In this document: piece by piece, positions 32,892 to 40,451 of the stretch
Layout: every line of letters starts with the position of its first letter
Position numbering within the stretch: the first letter of the stretch is position 1
NCBI GenBank assembly: GCA_001794755.1
Contig: MGKT01000006.1
Coordinates: 1 to 40,699 of the forward strand
Origin: Candidatus Yanofskybacteria bacterium RIFCSPLOWO2_02_FULL_44_18
GTDB lineage: Bacteria; Patescibacteriota; Minisyncoccia; 2-02-FULL-40-12; GWA2-44-9
Reading direction: 5' to 3'
Length of the DNA stretch: 40,699 nt
Made by a program: the position numbers and the translations under genes
The notes under the pieces: model-generated
Seen by the model: only the letters and a program-made list of their open reading frames with translations
What the model was told of the DNA's origin: nothing
The model's database searches: none

Positions 32892-33349
32892 CGTTTAATA
32901 TTTTTTAATATGCTCATTCCCAGAACGAACAATAAAGTTGAAGTGGCCGCGGAAGCGACGCAATACTGGCAATAGGCCTTAATGACGAATGTCTGGAGAA
33001 ACATGAAATATACTGAGGCTGCCAGGCCCAGAATCGTCAGCCAGCCGAGATTTCTGGCCATCTTCAAATTTCCCGTATCGATAATGATGATTGATAATAT
33101 AAAAATTATAAGATAATAGACAACCCCGAACGCCTGGACTGGAATTCCGAATAACTTGGAATACTGGCTTTTCAACACCGTGTCGCAATCGCCGAATACG
33201 GTGCATCCCGGATCAAAAGCCATATAATGACTTGCTGTTAAATAGCCAGCGTCAAGCAAACCCAGAAAACTGAATACAGCGACAGATATAATTAGCCAAT
33301 TAGACAGACGATTTGATTGCATCTTCGATAAGTTGTTTAAATTCATCAT
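32879..33349 (-). CDS. Vitamin K epoxide reductase (VKOR) family protein
   Basis: The 156-residue protein has four to five membrane helices. It carries the VKOR cysteines: Cys49 and Cys55 in the loop, a conserved Ser at 61, and the CxxC pair Cys127-Cys130 (YCQYCVASA). It reoxidises the periplasmic thiol oxidase using quinone, replacing DsbB. Start could also be Met10 at 33322. It overlaps the DsbA-like gene by 50 bp with the first start (23 bp with the second), an arrangement that supports joint function. Confidence 0.92.
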   Translation of the reverse strand: MMNLNNLSKMQSNRLSNWLIISVAVFSFLGLLDAGYLTASHYMAFDPGCTVFGDCDTVLKSQYSKLFGIPVQAFGVVYYLIIFILSIIIIDTGNLKMARNLGWLTILGLAASVYFMFLQTFVIKAYCQYCVASAATSTLLFVLGMSILKNIKRWGN

Positions 33350-33947
33350 AACTTCGGGGCTGCATAAATTTGCCGTTCAAAAAAAATGTCGGCGTGGCTG
33401 AAAGTCCGATTTCAATAGCCCGATTATAAGCCTTTAAATTTCTTTCTCTGGACTCGCTTGACTTCATTTCGGAATTGAATTTTTCCATATTCAATCCCAA
33501 TTCGGAAGCGTATCCTGAATAGACATCGGCGGCTTGAGAATTTGACAAGTTGGCCCATACGGATTGATTCTCATATATTAGGTTGTGCATTTCCCAAAAT
33601 TTGCCTTGGGCACCGGCGGCATCGGCGGCTTGAGCGGCAATGACGGCATTGGCATGGATTTTAATCAACGGAAAATGCCGGTAGACAAAGAGGATTCTGT
33701 CGCCGTATTCGGCGAACAACTGATTTAAAATCGGATAATACTGGGCGCAGGCCGGACACTGAAAATCGGCATACTCAATAAGGGTAATTTTGGAATCAGG
33801 GTTTCCTTTTTTCCAATCTGATTCTACGATTGGGTCGGGTGTTCTTCCTGTTCCCGCGGTTTGAGGTTTACCGGCCAGTCTTACGATTCCCCAAGAGGCC
33901 ACAATCAAAACAAGCGCCACACCGGACCATATAAGCATTCTTCGCAT
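33300..33947 (-). CDS. DsbA-like thiol oxidoreductase
   Basis: The 215-residue protein has a signal-anchor helix (about 5-26) and a thioredoxin-fold DsbA domain. The active site is CPAC at 64-67 (DFQCPACAQYYPIL), with a cis-Pro segment GLSATPTFFLNGKFM. It should form disulfides in exported proteins and be recycled by the overlapping VKOR. Candidates in this window include the ten-cysteine domain at 1-500 and the S8 protease. It is first in a run of overlapping genes down to rseP. Confidence 0.93.
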   Translation of the reverse strand: MRRMLIWSGVALVLIVASWGIVRLAGKPQTAGTGRTPDPIVESDWKKGNPDSKITLIEYADFQCPACAQYYPILNQLFAEYGDRILFVYRHFPLIKIHANAVIAAQAADAAGAQGKFWEMHNLIYENQSVWANLSNSQAADVYSGYASELGLNMEKFNSEMKSSESRERNLKAYNRAIEIGLSATPTFFLNGKFMQPRSYDEFKQLIEDAIKSSV

Positions 33948-33962
33948 AATAATAGGAGTTTA

Positions 33963-34223
33963 TCATATCGCCATTTCTTTTTCCAGGAGTCGCCTTTTCA
34001 TGGATTGGCCGCGGTTATATCCCCCGATTTTCCCGTCCGATCTGACGACGCGGTAGCATGGAATATGAGAGTCAAAATTACGGCTTAAAATATTACCAAC
34101 GGCCCGATACGCGCTTGGCCGTCCGGCCATTTTTGCTACCTCTTTATAAGTCATAACGTTCCCCCTTCGAATTTTGGATACAATCCGCAAGACATTTTTT
34201 CTAAAATTATCAATATTTGACAT
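33963..34223 (-). CDS. MGMT/ATL-like alkyltransferase protein, active-site His changed
   Basis: The 86-residue protein is the C-terminal DNA-binding domain of O6-alkylguanine alkyltransferases, with VMTYKEVAKMAGRPSAYRAVGNILSRN helices and IPCYRVVRSDGKIGGYNRG. The catalytic Cys56 is present, but the next residue is Tyr57 where PCHR is the rule; the second motif GKIGGY is intact. Alkyl transfer might still occur weakly, or the protein may only bind damaged DNA like ATL proteins (which replace the Cys by Trp). The ATG overlaps the -35 box of the divergent gene at 34268. Confidence 0.85.
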   Translation of the reverse strand: MSNIDNFRKNVLRIVSKIRRGNVMTYKEVAKMAGRPSAYRAVGNILSRNFDSHIPCYRVVRSDGKIGGYNRGQSMKRRLLEKEMAI

Positions 34224-34246
34224 ATATTTTAAGACTGATATATAAC
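34217..34246 (+). promoter_or_regulatory. Promoter of the 34268 gene
   Basis: Perfect TTGACA (34217-34222), then TATATA (34239-34244, 16-bp spacing) or TATAAC (34241-34246, 18-bp spacing). The -35 box covers the start codon of the divergent alkyltransferase gene. Confidence 0.72.
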
Positions 34247-34267
34247 GTGCAGTAGTTGGAGGCAGTC

Positions 34268-34720
34268 ATGACTATTAGTTCGGATAGATTCTACGCAGTT
34301 ACTTTACAATCTATATATTTCGTCGATGGAAGTGAGACTGGGAAGCCTAAAGTTAAACTCGTTGCCACAAAAGGTGACGGACAAATCGGTTCAATGCTAA
34401 AGAATGGAGCAATGCTTGCAATCGGCAAGCGTCTCCATATGTATTTTCCCGAGGGCTGCGGCGTTCTTGCACCAGCAGTTGAATTTGAGAGAAAGCTCGA
34501 AAAAGTAAATACTGTTTATTGGGGCGGCCACACTTCAAGGATTGTCGCCCTTTGTAGAACACGCAAACAGGCTCACAAGATTCATTCTCAAAGTGATTTG
34601 AAACCATGCGATAAGAGATGGCTAAAATCAACAAGGTGTATTCTTCAATCTATTAAGAAGGACCACCCGGTTTTTGAGGTCGTTGATTGGAAAGATTTCG
34701 CATTAATCCCCCAAGACTAG
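34268..34720 (+). CDS. Orphan hypothetical protein
   Basis: Start ATG 34268 is chosen because GGAGG lies five bases before it; a TTG at 34256 is also in frame. The 150-residue protein shows no known domain to me. It has a strand-rich first half (DRFYAVTLQSIYFVDGSE, then KVKLVATKGDGQIGSMLKNG), then YWGGHTSRIVALCRTRKQAH and four cysteines (VLAP preceded by EGCG, ALCR, KPCDKRW, TRCI). It is a single-gene unit with strong promoter, Shine-Dalgarno site and terminator, flanked by minus-strand genes, so recent acquisition is plausible. Confidence 0.6.
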   Translation: MTISSDRFYAVTLQSIYFVDGSETGKPKVKLVATKGDGQIGSMLKNGAMLAIGKRLHMYFPEGCGVLAPAVEFERKLEKVNTVYWGGHTSRIVALCRTRKQAHKIHSQSDLKPCDKRWLKSTRCILQSIKKDHPVFEVVDWKDFALIPQD

Positions 34721-34745
34721 CCGGCAATTTGCTGGCTTTTTATTT
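34719..34745 (+). terminator. Intrinsic terminator of the orphan gene
   Basis: AGCCGGC (34719-34725) pairs with GCTGGCT (34731-34737), with one G-U pair and a five-base loop, followed by a run of T. The left arm starts inside the stop codon. Confidence 0.8.
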
Positions 34746-35364
34746 ATGTTTCTGGGCCGCGATCGGGCACCGGTTTAACCCGGCCTATTTTTTTCTTGAT
34801 GTCGTCAAATATCCGAATCTGCTGCAGAGCTCCAAACACAGCCACAATTCCGCCGATAATGAAAACGAAATTAAAACCGAATTTCTGGGCCAAAATGCCT
34901 CCGACCGCCGCGGCCACCGCGCCGGATATGCCTATGCCGATTGATTCCATAGACCATTCGATATTCTCGTGCAGCTTATCCAGATGTTTGCTGAATATCG
35001 CGAACCACGGCGGAATTGAAAATCCGGCGCCGATGCCGTAAATAGCCTGAATGATATAAACATGGTACGACTCGGTCGCGAAAATATACAAAAAAGGCAC
35101 TATGCCGACAATCAGGCTTCCGAAAAGCATGGAGTAAAAATCGTCGTTCTGCGATTTGGTCTTGTCCAGAACTCTGGCCACCGGAATTTGAATGATGGAT
35201 TTAAATATCTGAAAAATGGCGGCCGCAAATCCGACAACGGCCAATGAGCCGCCGGTAATCTGTTTCGTCACGAATACCGCCAGTACCGGAGCAAAGATGC
35301 TGAAGCCAGAATTAATAAAAAAATCTGATACTACGAGCGTCCGAATAACATGATTGATTTTCAC
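34744..35364 (-). CDS. Half-size MFS-like membrane protein
   Basis: The 206-residue protein starts with GTG 35364 and has six hydrophobic helices. The loop after helix 2 has ARVLDKTKSQND, a degenerate MFS motif A, and helices 4-6 contain AIYGIGAGFSIPPWFAIFSK and AAAVGGILAQKFGF. Full MFS transporters have twelve helices, so this is one half. It may pair as a homodimer or be a reduced form seen in Patescibacteria. Substrate unknown. A TATAAT box lies six bases before the GTG. Confidence 0.75.
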   Translation of the reverse strand: MKINHVIRTLVVSDFFINSGFSIFAPVLAVFVTKQITGGSLAVVGFAAAIFQIFKSIIQIPVARVLDKTKSQNDDFYSMLFGSLIVGIVPFLYIFATESYHVYIIQAIYGIGAGFSIPPWFAIFSKHLDKLHENIEWSMESIGIGISGAVAAAVGGILAQKFGFNFVFIIGGIVAVFGALQQIRIFDDIKKKIGRVKPVPDRGPET

Positions 35365-35370
35365 GACTTA

Positions 35371-35379
35371 ATTATACCA
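35371..35379 (-). promoter_or_regulatory. Extended -10 promoter of the half-MFS gene, probably leaderless
   Basis: Minus-strand TGG-TATAAT, six bases, then GTG at 35364. The -35 match is poor (GTGAAG). A T-rich tract (about 35380-35390) just upstream may also end the subtilase transcript, but the visible stem there is only 3 bp. Confidence 0.6.
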
Positions 35380-35444
35380 AAAATAAAAAAGGCCTTCACG
35401 GCTAATTTGTTGATATTGATATGAGGCGTAGAAGCAATAGGCAA

Positions 35445-36599
35445 TTAGAGCTGGGGCAGGCCGAAACCGGACATATCATCGTCGCCAAGAGGCAAAATAT
35501 CAGACGCGAATTTTTGAAGCAATTCTCTGGTCGACAGGGACGGGGTCAGGCTGTCTTTCTGCCACAATTTAGCGGCTAATCCGGAAACATGAGGAGCAGA
35601 CATGGAAGTTCCCGAAAGAGTGACGTATCCGCCGTCTTTCCATGTTGATTCCACATTTACGCCGGGTGCCGCGAACTCTATGTCCTTTTCTTCAACGACA
35701 TAAGAAACAGTCGTTTCGTTCGCGCCTCGCGAACTCCAATCAGGTACAATAAATAATGAATCAATCGCTCCGACAGCGATTACGTTGGCGTCTTGAGCCG
35801 GAAAATCAATGCTACCTTGGTATGGGCCGTCATTGCCGGCGGCAGCCACAACCAAAACTCCTTTCTCGACGGCATAAGCCACAGCGTCAGAGATTAATAA
35901 ACTTTGGGCGTCTGAACCCAAACTAAGATTTATAATATTGGCTCCGCTGTCGGCCGCCGTTCTGATGGCCGCGGCGACATCGTCTGCCCAACACGTGCCC
36001 GTATTTGAACACACCTTGTACGCGTAAAGAGAAGTTTCCGGAGCAACGCCGAATATACCCTTCCCGTCATCGCCGCCGTCGGACGCTATTATTCCCGCCA
36101 CATGAGTGCCGTGGCCGTTTTTGTCGTCGCATTTACCCTCGACGAGGGCTCTAGCCGGACTGGAAAAATCCTTGCAATCTTTTATCCGATTCTTCAAATC
36201 AGGATGCTTAACAATTCCCGTATCCAGAACGGCAACGGTAGCTTCCGCGCCGCCGCTGGATTTTAGCAAGTTTTTGTCATCATAGATTGCCTTAACACCC
36301 CAAGGAACAGATTCGGTCGGAACAGGCCGTAAAGCGCTTTTGCCTTTCGGTTCCAAAATACTTAGACGCCTTACCGGCTCAATTTCAATATTAAAGACTT
36401 TGGTCAGTTTTAATTGAAAATCGGTCAAATCCGCCGTAAAACCACCGCTGAATACATGGCGGGCGTTAAATGATTTTTTCCAGAAGGTCGAGTTTGTTTT
36501 TACGAAATATCGGCTGTTGTCTTCTGCCGCTGAAGCACCGTTTGAAATTAGTAGAAAGCTTGAAATTACAAGGAAAATACCGACTTTTTTAATATTCAT
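35445..36599 (-). CDS. Secreted subtilisin-like serine protease (S8)
   Basis: Start ATG 36599 gives 384 residues with a signal peptide (about 1-24, ending ASA). A propeptide-like region (about 30-110) precedes the catalytic domain. The triad is Asp126 (AVLDTG), His163 (GHGTHVAG) and Ser332 (SGTSMSAPH), with the oxyanion Asn in AAAGNDGP. It ends in the usual GFGLPQL. It is probably an exported protease involved in nutrient use, surface processing or attack on other cells; the target is unknown. Confidence 0.93.
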   Translation of the reverse strand: MNIKKVGIFLVISSFLLISNGASAAEDNSRYFVKTNSTFWKKSFNARHVFSGGFTADLTDFQLKLTKVFNIEIEPVRRLSILEPKGKSALRPVPTESVPWGVKAIYDDKNLLKSSGGAEATVAVLDTGIVKHPDLKNRIKDCKDFSSPARALVEGKCDDKNGHGTHVAGIIASDGGDDGKGIFGVAPETSLYAYKVCSNTGTCWADDVAAAIRTAADSGANIINLSLGSDAQSLLISDAVAYAVEKGVLVVAAAGNDGPYQGSIDFPAQDANVIAVGAIDSLFIVPDWSSRGANETTVSYVVEEKDIEFAAPGVNVESTWKDGGYVTLSGTSMSAPHVSGLAAKLWQKDSLTPSLSTRELLQKFASDILPLGDDDMSGFGLPQL

Positions 36600-36651
36600 G
36601 ATTCTGAGATGAATGCTAGCATAAATTGTCAAAACGGGCAAAGTGGACAAC

Positions 36652-37329
36652 CTACTTTTTGTCCGCAAACATATCGCCGAAACCGCTCTTTATTTTGTCC
36701 CCTATTTCCTGCAATCTCTCGGAAATCGTCATCGATTTCAGTAATGACGATTTAACCGCCATTCTTAACATGTAGATTACGATGACGGTTGCCGCCGTAA
36801 TCAAGGCCAAAACGGTGAAACTTTTGATGTAACCGAATAATAGTTTATAGCTTTCGCCGAAGAAATAGCCGACGGCGAGCGTAGTTCCGACCCAGCCGGC
36901 CGCTCCCAGTAAATTATATAAGCTGAATTTTTTGATGTTGTATTTTAGAGATCCGGCCATTATCAATGTGGCCACGGTCAGCGACAGGGTCATACGGGTA
37001 ATAATAAGGGCCCGGCCGCTGTACCTGTCAAAATATTTTTCAACTTTTTCTATTATTAATCTGCTTTTTTCATCTTTGCGGCCCCATTTGTCCAGCGGCT
37101 TAGCGCCAGCAAAGTATCCCACAGTATACCACATGTAACCGTTCAAAATATTTCCCAATAACACAACTCCGATTGTCGGAAAGACCGGCACAGCGCCAAC
37201 CGAGATTAATATTCCGGCCAGTATCAAAACATTAAAACCCTCAAGAGCCGCTCCCAAAAAAAGAAATGCGAGTTTGTATGTAAAGAGGAACGGTAAGTTG
37301 TCTTGAAGAAATTGAAAAAACGCCTCCAT
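36652..37329 (-). CDS. DedA-family membrane protein
   Basis: The 225-residue protein has the DedA arrangement: a hydrophobic start with E/G-rich re-entrant loop (ALEGFNVLILAGILISVGAVP), GNILNGYMWYTVGYFAGAKPLDKWG, the amphipathic segment KYFDRYSGRALIITRMTLSLTV, and NLLGAAGWVGTTLAVGYFFGE. The family flips phospholipids or undecaprenyl phosphate. The usual RF.P..R segment reads RMTLSLTV, so two key residues differ. The start overlaps the upstream stop by one base (TAATG). Confidence 0.85.
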   Translation of the reverse strand: MEAFFQFLQDNLPFLFTYKLAFLFLGAALEGFNVLILAGILISVGAVPVFPTIGVVLLGNILNGYMWYTVGYFAGAKPLDKWGRKDEKSRLIIEKVEKYFDRYSGRALIITRMTLSLTVATLIMAGSLKYNIKKFSLYNLLGAAGWVGTTLAVGYFFGESYKLLFGYIKSFTVLALITAATVIVIYMLRMAVKSSLLKSMTISERLQEIGDKIKSGFGDMFADKK

Positions 37330-37916
37330 TAGATTGATTTTAATACTTGAAAGTCATTCTTCAAAGTATCTTTAGTCGAATTATCGTATATCGCCACGGC
37401 CGGATGGTAGAGAGGAATAATTTTAACAGATCCGTATTCGGCCCGGGCCGGAAACATCAATCCGTGTATTTTGCTTATTGGCTGCAATTCATCCTGCAGA
37501 TTAAATTTGCGCATAATATATTCCATCGAGAATCGACCCAGGGTAGCTATGACATGGGGCTGTATTATATTTATTTGCCTATCCAGAAACGGGCCGTAAG
37601 TTTTGATTTCTTCCGGCAAAGGATCCCGATTAAACGGCGGCCTGTCTTTTACGATGTTGGTGATGTACACGTCGTTTCTTTCGATTCCGGCCGAAGCCAG
37701 AAGTTCGTCCAATATACGGCCGGCCGCTCCGCAAAAAGGCCGGCCCGTCGCCGCTTCATTTTTTCCGGGCGCTTCTCCGATAAACATTATTCTACAATCG
37801 TGATTTCCCTCTCCGATTACTGGAAACACGGCATTTTTCTTTCTTTCCTGATATAATGGCGACTCTTTGAGATTGAGAACTTCATCTTTTATCTGGCGCA
37901 ATAACTCATCTTTCAT
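37329..37916 (-). CDS. Uracil-DNA glycosylase family 4-like, lacking the Fe-S cysteines
   Basis: Start ATG 37916 gives 195 residues. The catalytic motif is GEAPGKNE (47-54), then GRPFCGAAGRILDELLASAG, YITNIVKDRPPFNRDP (84-99) and LYHPAVA near 169-175, all as in family 4 enzymes that remove uracil from DNA. The four iron-sulfur cysteines are missing: no CxxC-type pair at the N-terminus, Asp91 where KCRPP has Cys, and Tyr in the EIKTYGPFL segment. The fold may be stabilised without a cluster. A -10 box with TG extension lies upstream. Confidence 0.85.
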   Translation of the reverse strand: MKDELLRQIKDEVLNLKESPLYQERKKNAVFPVIGEGNHDCRIMFIGEAPGKNEAATGRPFCGAAGRILDELLASAGIERNDVYITNIVKDRPPFNRDPLPEEIKTYGPFLDRQINIIQPHVIATLGRFSMEYIMRKFNLQDELQPISKIHGLMFPARAEYGSVKIIPLYHPAVAIYDNSTKDTLKNDFQVLKSI

Positions 37917-37923
37917 GAAAATA

Positions 37924-37932
37924 AGTCTACCA
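37924..37932 (-). promoter_or_regulatory. Extended -10 promoter of the glycosylase gene, near-leaderless
   Basis: Minus-strand TGG-TAGACT is followed by seven bases and the ATG at 37916. Confidence 0.4.
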
Positions 37933-37961
37933 AAATGAAAAAGAAACAAAAAGAGCCCATT

Positions 37962-39272
37962 TTATATATTGTCTAGAGTATGTTTGTCCGTCATCAGGGC
38001 AATCATTACCCAGAGTAGCAGTTTTCCCTCTTGAAGAGACCATAAAAAGTGGTCGGTCAGGCCCATCAGTAAAAAACTGGCGAATAAAATCAAAAAAGAA
38101 AAGTGATAAAGATGACTCATCATGTTTCTGCGGACAAAATCAACTATCAGGAAAAACATGAACAGCAAAAATGACATTAATCCTAGAATTCCGGTTTCAT
38201 TCAAAATAAGTAAATATATGTTGTGGACGGGCTGATACGCGTTTCGGGGCAGAGCGGGCAATGTTTGGCGCAGCCAAGGTATATGATTACCTATGCCGAC
38301 ACCGAACCAGCTGAAATCGCGGTCTAACGTCTGTCTGGCATAAAAAACCCTAAGCTGTACCGCCTCCTCCGTACCTGAAATATTTATACGGCTGGAAACC
38401 TCCGGCCAAAGAAGGTATGAGAAAGCGGATGTCGTAACAACTGTAACGACAAATATCAGAACAAAAATCTTCCGATACTGACGGTCTTTTTCCAGATATT
38501 TATTTCTGAATCGAGGGATTATGTTCGTGACCAGGAATCTAATCAGAAAGCCCAGAAAGAATAATGCCGCAAGTGTTCGTGAAAAAGTCAGAAACAGACC
38601 CGCCATTAAAAACGAGTACGCCGCCACGCCGAACCAGTTATTTTTTTTGCCGTATATCCAAATAAAATACAAAGCGAATATCGCAAGAAATATGTATGCC
38701 CCGACAACGTTTGGATGGGGAGTTGTACCGTATCCTCTTAATATTTTGTCTCCGCCGGAATTGATAAAAACGGCCACTCCCTGGAGATCTTTCAGCAGCA
38801 AGCTTTCACCCAGATATTTTAAGCCCAGACTCCCCTGTTTTAAATACTGAAGAAAAACAATAAGCGCCTGGAAAATGCCGCCGGCCAAAACGGCCGTCAA
38901 ACTAAAAATAAATGGAAATTTCCTTAAAGCGCAGCTCTTGAGATAAAAATAGAGCAAATAAAATTCCGCCAATTTTAATAATTGATACCAGGCAATTTTG
39001 GAATCAACGGCAAAATATGCCGATCCGAACGAAATCAACGCGAATAAAAAGAGGAAATAATCGTATTTATCGATTAATATTGGGTATTTTTTTCCGTTTA
39101 TCAGCCAGAAAATAAGAAGAATAACGATTAAAATATCCGTACCGTACAAAAAAATTGATTCCCATTCGTTGAAAAACCAGCTTTTCTGCCATAAAATTTT
39201 CCGAGTATGAATCGGAATGGCAAAAAGGAATGTAAAAAAAATATATTTTTCGATTTTATTTAAATAGCGCAT
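37962..39272 (-). CDS. O-antigen ligase / Wzy-like membrane protein
   Basis: Start ATG 39272 gives 436 residues, and the product then starts with a basic segment and helix. The longer frame overlaps the permease gene. It has about ten to twelve membrane helices, a large loop with RGYGTTPHPNVVGAYIFLAI (about 200) and a second one with VGIGNHIPWLRQTLP and QPVHNIYLLILNETG (His in the H(N)xY-type motif), as in the O-antigen ligase family. It may transfer or polymerise polyprenyl-linked surface glycans. It overlaps the permease by 17 bp. Confidence 0.82.
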   Translation of the reverse strand: MRYLNKIEKYIFFTFLFAIPIHTRKILWQKSWFFNEWESIFLYGTDILIVILLIFWLINGKKYPILIDKYDYFLFLFALISFGSAYFAVDSKIAWYQLLKLAEFYLLYFYLKSCALRKFPFIFSLTAVLAGGIFQALIVFLQYLKQGSLGLKYLGESLLLKDLQGVAVFINSGGDKILRGYGTTPHPNVVGAYIFLAIFALYFIWIYGKKNNWFGVAAYSFLMAGLFLTFSRTLAALFFLGFLIRFLVTNIIPRFRNKYLEKDRQYRKIFVLIFVVTVVTTSAFSYLLWPEVSSRINISGTEEAVQLRVFYARQTLDRDFSWFGVGIGNHIPWLRQTLPALPRNAYQPVHNIYLLILNETGILGLMSFLLFMFFLIVDFVRRNMMSHLYHFSFLILFASFLLMGLTDHFLWSLQEGKLLLWVMIALMTDKHTLDNI

Positions 39273-40395
39273 AAGACACGCCGACAACGAAAATAAATAC
39301 GAGCGCGTATAAAGACCACACCGGAAGATTAATGCTGTATTCCGGTACTCTGTTTCCTCGAGATTTGGCTCGGGCAAACATAAACACCAAAACCATCGAT
39401 TCCAGGCCGATAGCCACGGCTCCGGCCATATCAATGATATCTATGAATGATCTGATACCGGCCAGAAAAAATAAAAAAGGCGGAAATATTACCATAAGCC
39501 AGGCATATTTTCTCTTAAACCCGTAATCGTACGCGTACAAATCCAGCATCGCCGATCCAAGCATTAAAAAAGAACTGAATACGGCCAGAACACCGAAAAC
39601 AGAACCCGCAATCGCGATTTTCGGGCCCATGAATTCGTATAGACCGGATACGGCATCGGGACTGGTCACTTCCCCGGAAATGCCAACCACGGTCAAGGCA
39701 AAAATAAAGTACAGGACAGAGACAAAAAGCACCGCATATATTATTGCTTTTTTTAATTTAACTTCCTGGCCGTCAAGGATTTTTCTTTGAATCGGAATTG
39801 CCGGCAAGCCGGCAAACGCAAATAAAAGAACCCCGTAAGGTAGAATCCAAAATTCAGGATTCCAGCCTGTCAATAAGCCGGTGTTTATTTTTGTAAAGCC
39901 AAAAGCAAAAATCAATCCGATAACGGCCAAAAACATAACCGATAGGAACAACTCAAGCGGGGAAAATCTTTTTACGCCCGCCAATATCAATCCAGCGACA
40001 ACAAACGTGAAAATTACGCTGTATTGCCCCGGTGACAGTTGGAAAAAAGAGGAAAAAATATTATTTAGAAATTCTCCCGATACGACAATATACGCCAGAA
40101 GGGCGGAATAAACGCTCAAGGCAATCGAGAAAAACAGAATATTTTTTAAGAAACCTCCCGCATATTTTCCGGCGTATCCGACAATCTGGTGTTTTTCCTC
40201 GGTTCTCAAAACAACCTCCCCGTACATTAAATCCATAATCAGAGTCATTGCTCCAACGGCCAGCAGAAATGAAAAACCGACCCAAAAGCCGGCTTTCATA
40301 AATGAGAACGGAATGCCGAAAATTCCGACGCCAACCATGGTTCCGACAAGCACCGCGACGGCATACAGAAATTTCTTTCTTGTTCCGAACAGCAT
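39256..40395 (-). CDS. Amino-acid/polyamine permease-like transporter (aromatic amino-acid transporter type)
   Basis: The 379-residue protein has ten to eleven membrane helices. The N-terminal unwound helix motif is VGTMVGVGIFGIPFSFMKAG, and FAFAGLPAIPIQRKIL carries the second. This is the APC-type fold used for amino-acid uptake with Na+ or H+. A reduced genome of this type probably takes up amino acids. Substrate unknown. It starts with ATG 40395 and is separated from lon by a terminator in which its own promoter seems to lie. Confidence 0.82.
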   Translation of the reverse strand: MLFGTRKKFLYAVAVLVGTMVGVGIFGIPFSFMKAGFWVGFSFLLAVGAMTLIMDLMYGEVVLRTEEKHQIVGYAGKYAGGFLKNILFFSIALSVYSALLAYIVVSGEFLNNIFSSFFQLSPGQYSVIFTFVVAGLILAGVKRFSPLELFLSVMFLAVIGLIFAFGFTKINTGLLTGWNPEFWILPYGVLLFAFAGLPAIPIQRKILDGQEVKLKKAIIYAVLFVSVLYFIFALTVVGISGEVTSPDAVSGLYEFMGPKIAIAGSVFGVLAVFSSFLMLGSAMLDLYAYDYGFKRKYAWLMVIFPPFLFFLAGIRSFIDIIDMAGAVAIGLESMVLVFMFARAKSRGNRVPEYSINLPVWSLYALVFIFVVGVSYALFK

Positions 40396-40401
40396 ACAGT
40401 C

Positions 40402-40429
40402 AGTATAAAACTAAAGAGCGCCTTTTCAA
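40402..40429 (-). promoter_or_regulatory. Candidate promoter embedded in the lon terminator
   Basis: Minus-strand TTGAAA (40424-40429, at the hairpin loop), 16 bp, TATACT (40402-40407), then six bases to ATG 40395. Confidence 0.5.
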
Positions 40430-40446
40430 AGGCGCTCTTTAGTTTT
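40407..40446 (-). terminator. Intrinsic terminator after lon
   Basis: A 19-bp perfect stem (40407-40425 with 40428-40446) has a 2-base apex. The stem end and the following minus-strand sequence are T-rich. Confidence 0.9.
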
Positions 40447-40451
40447 GAGTT

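Noticed and set aside
35385-35410. Intrinsic terminator for the S8 protease
   Set aside because: Only a 3-bp stem precedes the T-rich tract, too weak to call.
39273-39434. 54-residue extension of the O-antigen-ligase-like protein
   Set aside because: It overlaps the permease gene and is its complement in another frame; the ATG at 39272 gives a normal start.
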